IMG/VR virus record: IMGVR_UViG_3300037558_002050
Coordinates: 1 to 27,891 of that record
Direction: 5' to 3' (one strand)
Source of the DNA: a virus
DNA: 27,891 nucleotides
Below the pieces are notes generated by a model. It was not told the DNA's origin and did not search any database. It worked only from the letters and a program-made list of their open reading frames with translations. Both the position numbers and the translations under genes were made by a program. How positions within the stretch are numbered: position 1 is the first letter of the stretch; the number at the start of each line of letters is the position of its first letter. Shown here in pieces: positions 1 to 6,397 of the stretch.

Positions 1-255
1 AAAATACATTGAATTATTGTCATTAAATTTAGATAAGAAGGCAAGTAACAAAAATGCAGATAAATCTAATAATTGATTTTTTTTTCGCAGATATCTAATT
101 AGTGTATAAACCAAATATTATGATACATATCAATAAATGATACAAAAGAGTTTCTAGCAGAAAGTATAGCTATATCATTTCTAGTGCGTAGACGTGAGGG
201 AGTCTTGAAAAGGTGAAAAAGTTGTTAAATGATAAAAAATTAGGTGAATCTTTAA
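1..255. other. AT-rich non-coding region upstream of the plus-strand membrane gene
   Basis: No gene is supported here. The stretch is very AT-rich and holds several small repeats: aaatgata at 135-142 is the inverted copy of tatcattt at 173-180, and tttctag occurs at 151-157 and again at 178-184. A GTG at 213 opens a 21-codon frame that ends with TAA at 276-278, overlapping the GTG start of the next gene. It could be a coupled leader peptide but is too short to call. No clear -35/-10 pair was found; TTGATT at 73-78 has only a poor -10 partner. Confidence 0.4.
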
Positions 256-270
256 TTGGGGTTGAATCTA

Positions 271-951
271 GTGAGTAAAATAAAACCTTTTGTGTTTAGT
301 GTCGGCGTAAGTCTTTTTATAGCTTTAATTTTTCTATTCATAACTTTCTGGATTTTTTATGAATTCTCTTTTAGTAGTAAATCTGCTGAAATATCCCTTG
401 CTACAACTGGAAGTTACTTTGGTGGAGTTGCCACTTTAGCAGCAGCAATCATTGCAGCGTATTTATATACCGATTGGAAAGAGCCGCATTTTATTTCAAA
501 AATAGCATTAGAACAAAAAGAGATAATTGCCCTAACTAGACGGATGAAGAGAAATATAGATGCCTTCAGTTTATTCATGAACACTCGAAAACCTTTCTAT
601 ACTGGCTTAAATAATGGCGATGAGTTTGCTCTTCAATATCAAACGTTAGTGAATAACATCTTAGATGATATTGACGATTTAGCGGGTTTATTAAAGGCTT
701 ACGAGTTCAATTTTAAAGATGATATACCCCATGAAAAGGAGCACTTACACAGATTAAATACAAGTCAAGGCAAATTAGGTGATCTTCATAGTGTGTTTGC
801 TGAACCCAATCCTGTTATCGGATATATTGACTCATATCCCAAGGTTAAAACCAAAGTAGACTCAGGTGAGTTAATAGAGTTATATAAAGAAATCCTATTG
901 AATATGCCTGATTATTTATCCGAATACTATTCAGCATTAACGAGACGTTAA
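271..951 (+). CDS. Membrane protein of unknown function, moron-type gene
   Basis: The only well supported plus-strand gene, convergent to the phage lysis genes. The protein has about 226 residues. A hydrophobic segment at the N-terminus (SVGVSLFIALIFLFITFW) is followed by a second (YFGGVATLAAAIIAAYLY) ending in a TDWK motif, then a soluble region of about 150 residues rich in charged helices. Two N-terminal membrane helices plus a cytoplasmic domain fit a widespread but uncharacterised bacterial membrane protein type. The GTG at 271 was chosen because it overlaps the stop of a short upstream frame and has GGGG upstream. A TTG at 256 with AGGTGA eight bases upstream would add five residues. 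It has its own downstream terminator. Its place next to phage lysis genes suggests lysogenic conversion or superinfection exclusion, but it could also be host DNA. Function not recognised. Confidence 0.7.
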   Translation: MSKIKPFVFSVGVSLFIALIFLFITFWIFYEFSFSSKSAEISLATTGSYFGGVATLAAAIIAAYLYTDWKEPHFISKIALEQKEIIALTRRMKRNIDAFSLFMNTRKPFYTGLNNGDEFALQYQTLVNNILDDIDDLAGLLKAYEFNFKDDIPHEKEHLHRLNTSQGKLGDLHSVFAEPNPVIGYIDSYPKVKTKVDSGELIELYKEILLNMPDYLSEYYSALTRR

Positions 952-957
952 GATTTT

Positions 958-980
958 AAAGCCCCCACTTAGAGGGCTTT
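958..980. terminator. Terminator between convergent genes
   Basis: AAAGCCC (958-964) pairs with GGGCTTT (974-980) around a 9-nt loop and is followed on the plus strand by TTTCTT. It lies just after the plus-strand stop at 951 and just before the end of the last minus-strand lysis gene. It could serve both directions, and the T-run favours the plus strand. Confidence 0.7.
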
Positions 981-981
981 C

Positions 982-1083
982 TTAATTCACACACTCCACA
1001 CATACAGTGACATGCACCTTTGTCGAAATCGAATGCGCTGTGCAGCCTGATAGCAGGATGCACAGCATTAGGGCTTTGATCAT
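982..1083 (-). CDS. Small Rz1-like lysis lipoprotein (33 aa)
   Basis: A 33-residue protein with a short charged start (MIKAL), a hydrophobic stretch and the lipobox LLSGC, so Cys14 would be lipidated. The mature peptide is about 20 residues and ends with two further Cys (VCVECVN). Its ATG overlaps the lysozyme stop as ATGA (1080-1083), which indicates translational coupling, and no strong ribosome site of its own is seen. Small outer-membrane lipoproteins directly after a phage lysozyme are typically Rz1-type spanin subunits. No Rz partner is seen beside it, so a spanin role is inference. A longer frame (956-1150) covers the same DNA but has no lipobox, no coupling and a poor-looking product. 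The lipobox coding region is also a strong hairpin, listed separately. Confidence 0.7.
   Translation of the reverse strand: MIKALMLCILLSGCTAHSISTKVHVTVCVECVN
1037..1066 (-). other. Strong hairpin inside the lipoprotein gene
   Basis: On the plus strand GCTGTGCA (1037-1044) pairs with TGCACAGC (1059-1066). One G/A mismatch then separates a further four pairs, CCTG (1046-1049) with CAGG (1054-1057), closed by the loop ATAG. The result is 12 pairs with one mismatch and a tetraloop, within the codons for the signal peptide and lipobox. No T-tract follows, so it is not a terminator. Confidence 0.7.
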
Positions 1084-1658
1084 GATAGAAACAAAGCCTT
1101 TTCTTTAGCACGACGATTAACAAGCCCTTGCATACGTTTACCGCCAGCATTCACCCATACATCGAACTGATCTGCTGCACCGCGAATATCATTGCCATTC
1201 AGCTTTTTTACTAATGTTGATTTGCTAAAAGCACCTGTCCCAATGTTGTAGGCAAGTGATACCAGTGCATCAAACTGATTTTGATTAAGCGGCATCTTCA
1301 CTGCATTATTTACAGCAGCTTCAAACTTCTTCAAATCATGCGCCATGTATGCCTTGGCCTGTGCTTCAGTGCAGGTATCACCTTTCTTGACTTTAATGCC
1401 GTTCGGATAAACTGTGGTACCGAAACCAATCGTCCACACTCCCACCCCATCGTCATAGGCAGTAAGCCGCTTTCCCTCAAAACCACAGATGAGATCCACA
1501 CCAAAAAGACTAACAGCCATCTGGTCGATCGCAATACCCAACATATCAGCCACTGATACATCTGTAGCTGTAGCAATCACTTGATTGGCAGCATCTACCT
1601 GTTTTTGAGTAAGTGTTCCACCACTGATCTTTCTTAAAAAATCAAAAATATGTTTCAT
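1080..1658 (-). CDS. Endolysin, GH24 lysozyme
   Basis: A peptidoglycan-cutting lysozyme of the T4/P22 type that degrades the host wall at the end of the lytic cycle. The catalytic triad is plain: Glu61 in CGFEG, Asp70 in AYDDG and Thr76 in VWTIG, with the same 9- and 15-residue spacing as T4 lysozyme Glu11-Asp20-Thr26. The C-terminal half contains NQFDALVSLAYNIG and a VNRRAKEK end, both typical of the family. The protein has 192 residues, with about 55 residues before the catalytic domain that are not part of a minimal GH24 fold. They contain LTQKQVDAANQV, whose role is unknown. No signal-anchor sequence is visible, so release probably depends on the holin encoded just upstream (1670-2041). 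The last bases overlap the start of the lipoprotein gene. Confidence 0.93.
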   Translation of the reverse strand: MKHIFDFLRKISGGTLTQKQVDAANQVIATATDVSVADMLGIAIDQMAVSLFGVDLICGFEGKRLTAYDDGVGVWTIGFGTTVYPNGIKVKKGDTCTEAQAKAYMAHDLKKFEAAVNNAVKMPLNQNQFDALVSLAYNIGTGAFSKSTLVKKLNGNDIRGAADQFDVWVNAGGKRMQGLVNRRAKEKALFLS

Positions 1659-1669
1659 TTTTCACTTAC

Positions 1670-2041
1670 TCACTTAAACATTGCTTTAAAAGCCGAACGA
1701 ATTTCGAAAATTAACTCACCAATGGTTTTACCACGTAATAGCTGGATTGCTTGATACCAGATGCCAATTAACAACATTCCAAAAATCGCAAAGATTAGCA
1801 TCACAAAACCTTGTGTCATATGTGAGTAGACATGCCAACCATAATATTCAATAAAAGCTGAGCCACCATATAGACTAATTGCCACGCTGAAGGTGAACTT
1901 CATAATCACACCCATCGTGATTTTAATTCGTCCCTCAGTGTCGATATCCCCCGATAACGTCAGAGCAAAGATTGCCCCAACCACTGCAGCGATAATTTTA
2001 AAAAGCCATGGTAGGCCCTTGATGCTTAACGGGTCATTCAT
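1670..2041 (-). CDS. Holin, three-helix inner-membrane protein
   Basis: A 123-residue membrane protein directly upstream of the lysozyme gene. Three hydrophobic segments are visible: about residues 14-31 (FKIIAAVVGAIFALTL), 46-66 (MKFTFSVAISLYGGSAFIEYY) and 76-97 (GFVMLIFAIFGMLLIGIWY), followed by a basic amphipathic tail. Size, topology and position fit a class I-like holin that opens the inner membrane to release the endolysin. The start has a strong ribosome site, AGGAG six bases before the ATG. A T-tract hairpin separates it from the tail-tip gene upstream, so the lysis genes may be partly uncoupled from the tail operon. The specific holin family was not identified. Confidence 0.82.
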   Translation of the reverse strand: MNDPLSIKGLPWLFKIIAAVVGAIFALTLSGDIDTEGRIKITMGVIMKFTFSVAISLYGGSAFIEYYGWHVYSHMTQGFVMLIFAIFGMLLIGIWYQAIQLLRGKTIGELIFEIRSAFKAMFK

Positions 2042-2066
2042 AGACCACTCCTAATTTTTTGGCAAT

Positions 2067-2087
2067 AAAAAAGCACCCGAGGGTGCT
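2067..2087 (-). terminator. Hairpin with T-tract between tail and lysis genes
   Basis: Read on the minus strand, AGCACC-CTCG-GGTGCT is followed by TTTTTT. It begins six bases after the stop codon of the tail-tip gene at 2093 and lies before the holin ribosome site. It shares the CACC-loop-GGTG core found at several other borders of this operon. Confidence 0.8.
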
Positions 2088-2092
2088 ATTGA

Positions 2093-2326
2093 TTAAATTT
2101 CGAGTTGATGAATCGGCAGATCTGGTGCCTTTGATTCAATTCGATTTCCGATGAGTTTAACTTTGTCTCCAGTGCTTAAACTGCTGTCTGAATAAGCGCG
2201 TATTGAACCCCCACCGACCAGATTGACCGAGTATTGACCTTGGCCATGTACAGCTGTAATTTCGCCTAGATTCATAGGTTGACTGGGTAGCACATCATCA
2301 ATGAACTGTTTCCATATATTTTTCAT
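2093..2326 (-). CDS. Small tail-tip protein, predicted beta-barrel
   Basis: A 77-residue protein at the end of the tail gene set. After a short helical start (MKNIWKQFIDDVL) comes an alternating beta pattern, GEITAVHGQGQYSVNLVGG, then LSTGDKVKLIGNRIESKAP, which looks like the small OB-fold barrels of tail-tip and spike proteins. The ATG at 2326 overlaps the stop of the hub gene as ATGA, so translation is probably coupled. The frame could open at 2386, but that would run far into the hub gene and lacks a reason. The partner is likely the hub encoded just upstream. No specific family was recognised, and the fold is a guess from the residue pattern. Confidence 0.72.
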   Translation of the reverse strand: MKNIWKQFIDDVLPSQPMNLGEITAVHGQGQYSVNLVGGGSIRAYSDSSLSTGDKVKLIGNRIESKAPDLPIHQLEI

Positions 2327-4392
2327 GCTATATACCGCTCTACCGTAAATGTCTGTCGGATCTTCAACCCTGCATCCCCATTCCAATTGGCTGAAATTGA
2401 TGTGCCATAGCTATGCCCATTCCATGTACTTAAATCCTTGTCTTGCATACCAATGATCTTACTCGGAAGAATAACTCCCACATCCGGATGCAATGGAATG
2501 GTGTCCTGATACATACGCTTTTTGCCGTATTTGGATAGTTCAGCTCTCGCCATGGTCCGTGCAGGTTGTTCTGAATTGATAAATGCTGTGACTGCGGTCG
2601 GCGCCATTTTGTCACCCGCTGTGCCTCCATGCTTAACAACTGCTTGAATGCCCTGACTCTCAGCGGCCACAGTCACTGCATTGTATTCAGGTTTAAAGTC
2701 TTTCTCCCTGGTACGCTGCAGAACTAAATTGAATGGGATTGATACCTCAGGGATTAAGCCCACCCACTCCCATGGCGCATACGCATAGCGCGGCTGGATC
2801 AGCAGCTTGCGATCTTTCATATGAGAAGACACAAACCCACCAGCCCCTTCTGCAATCTCCTGAATTGCCTTAATTGGCGTCAGTTCGGCATATGACCAGG
2901 CATTTGCAGGAACATTCCATCCGGTCTGATCCACCAGTGCCCAGTCCAGTGTGAATGGCGTAGCTGATGTAATACGTTCCAGTTCAGCTTGTGCTAGTTG
3001 TACAGATGAAGCTGAAGCAGTCTGATTGTAGCTTCGGGTGCCGGCTTCTTCTGCCAGCATCGCTGTAAGTGAACGTCCTTTTATTTGAATATCCGTGGTG
3101 GCAAACTGCTGGTTGCTAGTATTGGATTCAATCAAGAAATGCCAGATAAAGCCATTCAAGCCCAATTCAACTTCAATGTATTCTTCATCAGTATTCACTT
3201 TAAGTTCTTCGGTAAATGGCAATGATGCACTGAAACTCCAGCACCATGAATCACGGTCGATGGAGAGATTCAGGCTTTTCACTTCAATTGGTGCGCCATC
3301 GCTAACACGTTTTAAATAACCCTCATTCATAATGAAATAAACCTTTTTATTATCAAGGTGACCTGTTTCACCATCATCACAGCATGGGTCGTCACTGAAA
3401 TTCAGTACAACATTAAGTGGATCAACATCAATACATTTGCAGCAAAAATTAAGATCACCAGACCCAACATAAGGCGGGCGACCTGGTTCTAGATCAGGAA
3501 CCCAAACTCCAGTCTCAGGGCGTTTGGTTTGTTGGTGGCGTAAATGCTCAAGTAGTTTTAACCATGCTGTTGCATTAAAACCAAAGCCCTTTGTAACGCC
3601 AGTTTGAATAGCTTGTTGCCACCAATTCAATGATGATTTTCGTGTTCTCAAATGATCATTGTATTGTTCTGAAGCAATAAGATTTAAACCAGCGGTTTTC
3701 TGCCAAATTTGTTGACCTGATTGCCTGCGTAGATCATTACTTTGATGTAAAGCATTTTTGCTTAATTCAAGCTGCCTTGTTCCTTCCCAAGCCTGAACTT
3801 GATCAACTTTAAATTGCTGTACAGATTCATATCGGTCACCACCAATCAAATCTATATTTTTAGTCAACTGATGCTTTAATCGAGCCTGATCTTTAAATTG
3901 ATTTACGATCTGGTGATGTGCACTCACGGTATCGGTAACAACAAGTGTTTTATCGAAATATGAAGATCGGTCTGCGGTTGTATAGCGCTGAACATTAAAA
4001 TCATACTCAGCATCAATACTTAATACAGGCGACTGAATTTCAGCAACAAATACAACATTAGAAGAAACAACGACGCGAGTACTAAAACTTAATTGAGGCG
4101 CAGCTATTTCTAATAAAAAAGCTGCATCTATCGGCGGTATGGAGGTACTGGTTGCTTCAATGTTTAAGATTGGTGCTGTTAGCTCACCAAAAAGATGTGC
4201 AATTACGTCATCAGTTTGTTCAAAATCCGCATTGATAATTAATTGAGGAGACTGAGTTTCAGCTACAAAAAAAGCAGCTACATCTTTTGACTCACTGCTT
4301 TCACCAAAATTTAAAATAACATTGTGCGAATTTGCTCGATGCTTCTCTTTACTAAAATTTAGTATCAGATTATGAGGATTCTTTTCTTCCAC
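2323..4392 (-). CDS. Tail hub/tip protein with N-terminal repeats and a Cys cluster
   Basis: A 689-residue tail protein. The C-terminal 300 residues look like a baseplate/tail-tip hub related to the GpD/Mu gp44 type: a region ending with PEYNAVTVAAESQ, then a segment with PARTMARAELSKYGKKR and a final beta region. The N-terminal 130 residues carry four copies of a roughly 25-residue unit with core E-x-x-[AS]-P-x-L-x-[IF]-x-[AT], at E45, E70, E95 and E118. Short N-[LV]-[IV]-LNF repeats occur at residues 8, 24 and 327. Five Cys cluster at 317, 318, 320, 337 and 338. A helical linker (about 150-290) joins the two parts. The start is GTG at 4392 with GAGGT upstream; an out-of-frame ATG overlaps it. 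Role in host contact or DNA exit is inferred from position. Confidence 0.75.
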   Translation of the reverse strand: MEEKNPHNLILNFSKEKHRANSHNVILNFGESSESKDVAAFFVAETQSPQLIINADFEQTDDVIAHLFGELTAPILNIEATSTSIPPIDAAFLLEIAAPQLSFSTRVVVSSNVVFVAEIQSPVLSIDAEYDFNVQRYTTADRSSYFDKTLVVTDTVSAHHQIVNQFKDQARLKHQLTKNIDLIGGDRYESVQQFKVDQVQAWEGTRQLELSKNALHQSNDLRRQSGQQIWQKTAGLNLIASEQYNDHLRTRKSSLNWWQQAIQTGVTKGFGFNATAWLKLLEHLRHQQTKRPETGVWVPDLEPGRPPYVGSGDLNFCCKCIDVDPLNVVLNFSDDPCCDDGETGHLDNKKVYFIMNEGYLKRVSDGAPIEVKSLNLSIDRDSWCWSFSASLPFTEELKVNTDEEYIEVELGLNGFIWHFLIESNTSNQQFATTDIQIKGRSLTAMLAEEAGTRSYNQTASASSVQLAQAELERITSATPFTLDWALVDQTGWNVPANAWSYAELTPIKAIQEIAEGAGGFVSSHMKDRKLLIQPRYAYAPWEWVGLIPEVSIPFNLVLQRTREKDFKPEYNAVTVAAESQGIQAVVKHGGTAGDKMAPTAVTAFINSEQPARTMARAELSKYGKKRMYQDTIPLHPDVGVILPSKIIGMQDKDLSTWNGHSYGTSISANWNGDAGLKIRQTFTVERYIA

Positions 4393-4396
4393 ATGG

Positions 4397-4804
4397 TTAG
4401 ACCTCTTTTAATTGAGCTTGATTCACGATAACCTGCCCACCCGCAAAAACCTCACCATCAGCATTCAGTATACGAAAAACTGCAGTGGATTCGGATCCAC
4501 CAGCATCACAGTCTGCTACCCAATTTCCAGCAGAGTCTGTTAATCGACACCAAGTCACAACACCATCAAGTAATGCCATTGCAGAAAATGGAGCAGCTAT
4601 CGTTAAAACCCCATTAGACACATTCACCGCGCTTGGTTTTGGAATTGTGAGTTCACAAAGCAGTGGTTGGGAATGTGCTGTACCAGCAGAAGGCTGCACA
4701 CCACCATATAACTTGATTTTAGCCCCACCCGTACCTCCATCTAAAGCCCGAGTGAAGGCTTGAAGTCTATCTGCTTTGACATTATTGCTAAAAACTAAAT
4801 TCAT
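4397..4804 (-). CDS. Tail-tip protein of unknown function (135 aa)
   Basis: A 135-residue protein in the tail-tip gene set. It is mostly beta in pattern with many Gly and Ala: LDGGTGGAKIKLYGG near residue 22, VSNGVLTIAAPFSAMALLDG in the middle, and FRILNADGEVFAGGQVIV near the end. The start is at 4804 and overlaps the stop of the previous gene as ATGA (4801-4804), so the two are translationally coupled. It ends five bases before the hub gene. The family was not recognised. Position between a beta-rich fibre-like gene and the hub suggests a distal tail component. Confidence 0.75.
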   Translation of the reverse strand: MNLVFSNNVKADRLQAFTRALDGGTGGAKIKLYGGVQPSAGTAHSQPLLCELTIPKPSAVNVSNGVLTIAAPFSAMALLDGVVTWCRLTDSAGNWVADCDAGGSESTAVFRILNADGEVFAGGQVIVNQAQLKEV

Positions 4805-5157
4805 CCCGCCACCAATGCGTCATCAATAACTGCGTTATATTCACCAGAATTATCAAAACCAACAATAAAACACTCCAAACCGAGGGCGATATTTCTGATC
4901 GCGTAAGATCCATCGCGTTTAGGTTTTGTTTCCCATAAAACAGATCGCGTACTCTTTTTAAATAAAACCAAGGTTGCATCATTATAGTTGACGCCCAGTT
5001 TCTGCACGGTTCCCTCGATTCGCCCAAATCCTTGGTTTGCATTCAAAACAGTAATTATTCGTTTGCCTGGCTTAATTACTAAATACTTTCTGTCAGACAA
5101 GGCTTGATAGTTGGGTGTATATCCTCCAAAAAAAGTACGACATAGTTTAATTGCCAT
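4801..5157 (-). CDS. Tail-tip protein with a beta-sandwich (carboxypeptidase-regulatory-like) domain
   Basis: A 118-residue protein. The second half, from about residue 48, reads RIEGTVQKLG ... ATLVLFKKSTRSVLWETKPKRDGSYAIRNIALG (interrupted here), which matches the pattern of carboxypeptidase regulatory-like beta-sandwich domains: an opening G-x-V strand, a D-G-S-Y turn and a final strand. Such domains are common in phage tail-tip and fibre proteins. It overlaps the 398-aa gene upstream by 11 bases and the 135-aa gene downstream by 4. AGGAAA six bases before the ATG serves as ribosome site. The domain call comes from the visible pattern only. Confidence 0.74.
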   Translation of the reverse strand: MAIKLCRTFFGGYTPNYQALSDRKYLVIKPGKRIITVLNANQGFGRIEGTVQKLGVNYNDATLVLFKKSTRSVLWETKPKRDGSYAIRNIALGLECFIVGFDNSGEYNAVIDDALVAG

Positions 5158-6343
5158 ATTTTATTTCCTCGACAGGAAAAACTAGAAAAACCGCATAATC
5201 CACACTATTTGCTCTTGCCATATGTTGGATATAGCACTTACTTTCAAAATCAATATCTATGGTTTCTACAATATTGCTGCCAAATGTAGTTGATGGGGTG
5301 TTAGTACTCCCATACTGAGCCACGTAAACCCCGCCAGAAACAAAACCTAAATGCTGTCGGGTGCTGCGCTCATAGATTGAGATTGGTCTTGCTGTTGTGG
5401 TATTAAAATTATCAATGGTTGTAGGTAGTAAAGATAAAGCTGCTTGCTTTTCATTAAATATCAATGCAGACGTACTACTATTTTGATCAAATGCCACACT
5501 TATATTGCCAATGTACGCACTATAGCTAGTGGATAACCCTTGAGTCTCTCCATTTCCAGCTGCTACCTTTCCAGTAATGACTGGTAATTTTAAGGTGTTG
5601 TATGTTGTTGTGACGGGGAAGAAGCCATTTACAATTCCAGTCATTCCTCCCGATTGAAGGTTGCTCAATACAGCCAAATGATATTTGCTACCCACAACCA
5701 CCCCTTGCCCAAACAAAGACTCTCCTTGGCTATATGAGTAATTGTTGTATGTTGCTGCTGCAAATGAGGTAAATTCCCATTTCAAAGAATTACCAGGAGA
5801 CACAATAGATTGATTGGCGGCATAGGATTCTTTATCGGTAATTACACCTGTTGCAATATCCGCAGTTCGACCAATGCATGGTGCTATAAAGTTTCGTGTG
5901 GAACCATTTGTTGCAGCAAAAACCAATCTTAAGTACAAATCCGATTCATCTAAATCCTTAAATTTGTATAAATGCACAGAACCACTTTCAAACACCAACT
6001 CATAACCCAAAGGTGCAACTTTTGTTGTAAATCCACCTGATAATATTGGTGGATTTTCAACAGTAATTGTTACGGTAGTGTCGGTTATGCTGTGAATAAC
6101 ATACTCTCCCTGTATACCTGCACTACCAACCCATAACACTCGATCCACGGCATATCCATGCAAAACACCATACTCAAAGGTGACCTGATTACCTTCTACT
6201 GTTACTGAAGAGACTGTTTTTTCATTAAACCCTGTTGACAGCATCTTTTTAAAAACATTAGGAAACTTAGCCTTTGAGCCTGCACAAAAATCCAAATCTG
6301 TATCAGAGAAATTAAACATTTTGGTTTGAGTTTGTTTAACCAT
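5147..6343 (-). CDS. Tail or fibre protein, 398 aa, beta-rich
   Basis: A 398-residue protein rich in Thr, Ser, Gly and Val with little charge, typical of phage tail-surface or fibre proteins. The N-terminal 110 residues look like a small beta domain (VEGNQVTFEYGVLHGYAVD, then YVIHSITDTTVTITVENPP). The rest resembles a beta-sandwich receptor-type region with Ser/Thr/Asn-rich loops. The last part (CYIQHMARANSVDYAVFLV) closes the domain. A T-tract hairpin separates it from the 1206-aa gene upstream, and its end overlaps the next gene by 11 bases. No family was recognised. A role in host surface binding is possible but unproven. Confidence 0.72.
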   Translation of the reverse strand: MVKQTQTKMFNFSDTDLDFCAGSKAKFPNVFKKMLSTGFNEKTVSSVTVEGNQVTFEYGVLHGYAVDRVLWVGSAGIQGEYVIHSITDTTVTITVENPPILSGGFTTKVAPLGYELVFESGSVHLYKFKDLDESDLYLRLVFAATNGSTRNFIAPCIGRTADIATGVITDKESYAANQSIVSPGNSLKWEFTSFAAATYNNYSYSQGESLFGQGVVVGSKYHLAVLSNLQSGGMTGIVNGFFPVTTTYNTLKLPVITGKVAAGNGETQGLSTSYSAYIGNISVAFDQNSSTSALIFNEKQAALSLLPTTIDNFNTTTARPISIYERSTRQHLGFVSGGVYVAQYGSTNTPSTTFGSNIVETIDIDFESKCYIQHMARANSVDYAVFLVFPVEEIKYGN

Positions 6344-6357
6344 TTTCTACTCACAAT

Positions 6358-6380
6358 AAAAAGACCACTACAAAGTGGCC
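6358..6380 (-). terminator. Hairpin with T-tract between tail genes
   Basis: On the minus strand GGCCACT-TTGT-AGTGGTC (seven pairs, one G-U) is followed by TTTTT. It lies after the stop of the 1206-aa gene at 6398 and just upstream of the 398-aa gene start. Confidence 0.75.
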
Positions 6381-6397
6381 TTTTACTAAAATTGAAA

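Noticed and set aside
213-278. 21-codon leader frame before the plus-strand gene
   Set aside because: Too short and without a good ribosome site; noted only because its stop overlaps the GTG start.
956-1150. 64-residue minus-strand frame at the end of the lysozyme gene
   Set aside because: It competes with the 33-aa lipoprotein in another frame, which has a lipobox and an ATGA coupling to the lysozyme stop; the longer frame runs through the terminator and has no such signs.
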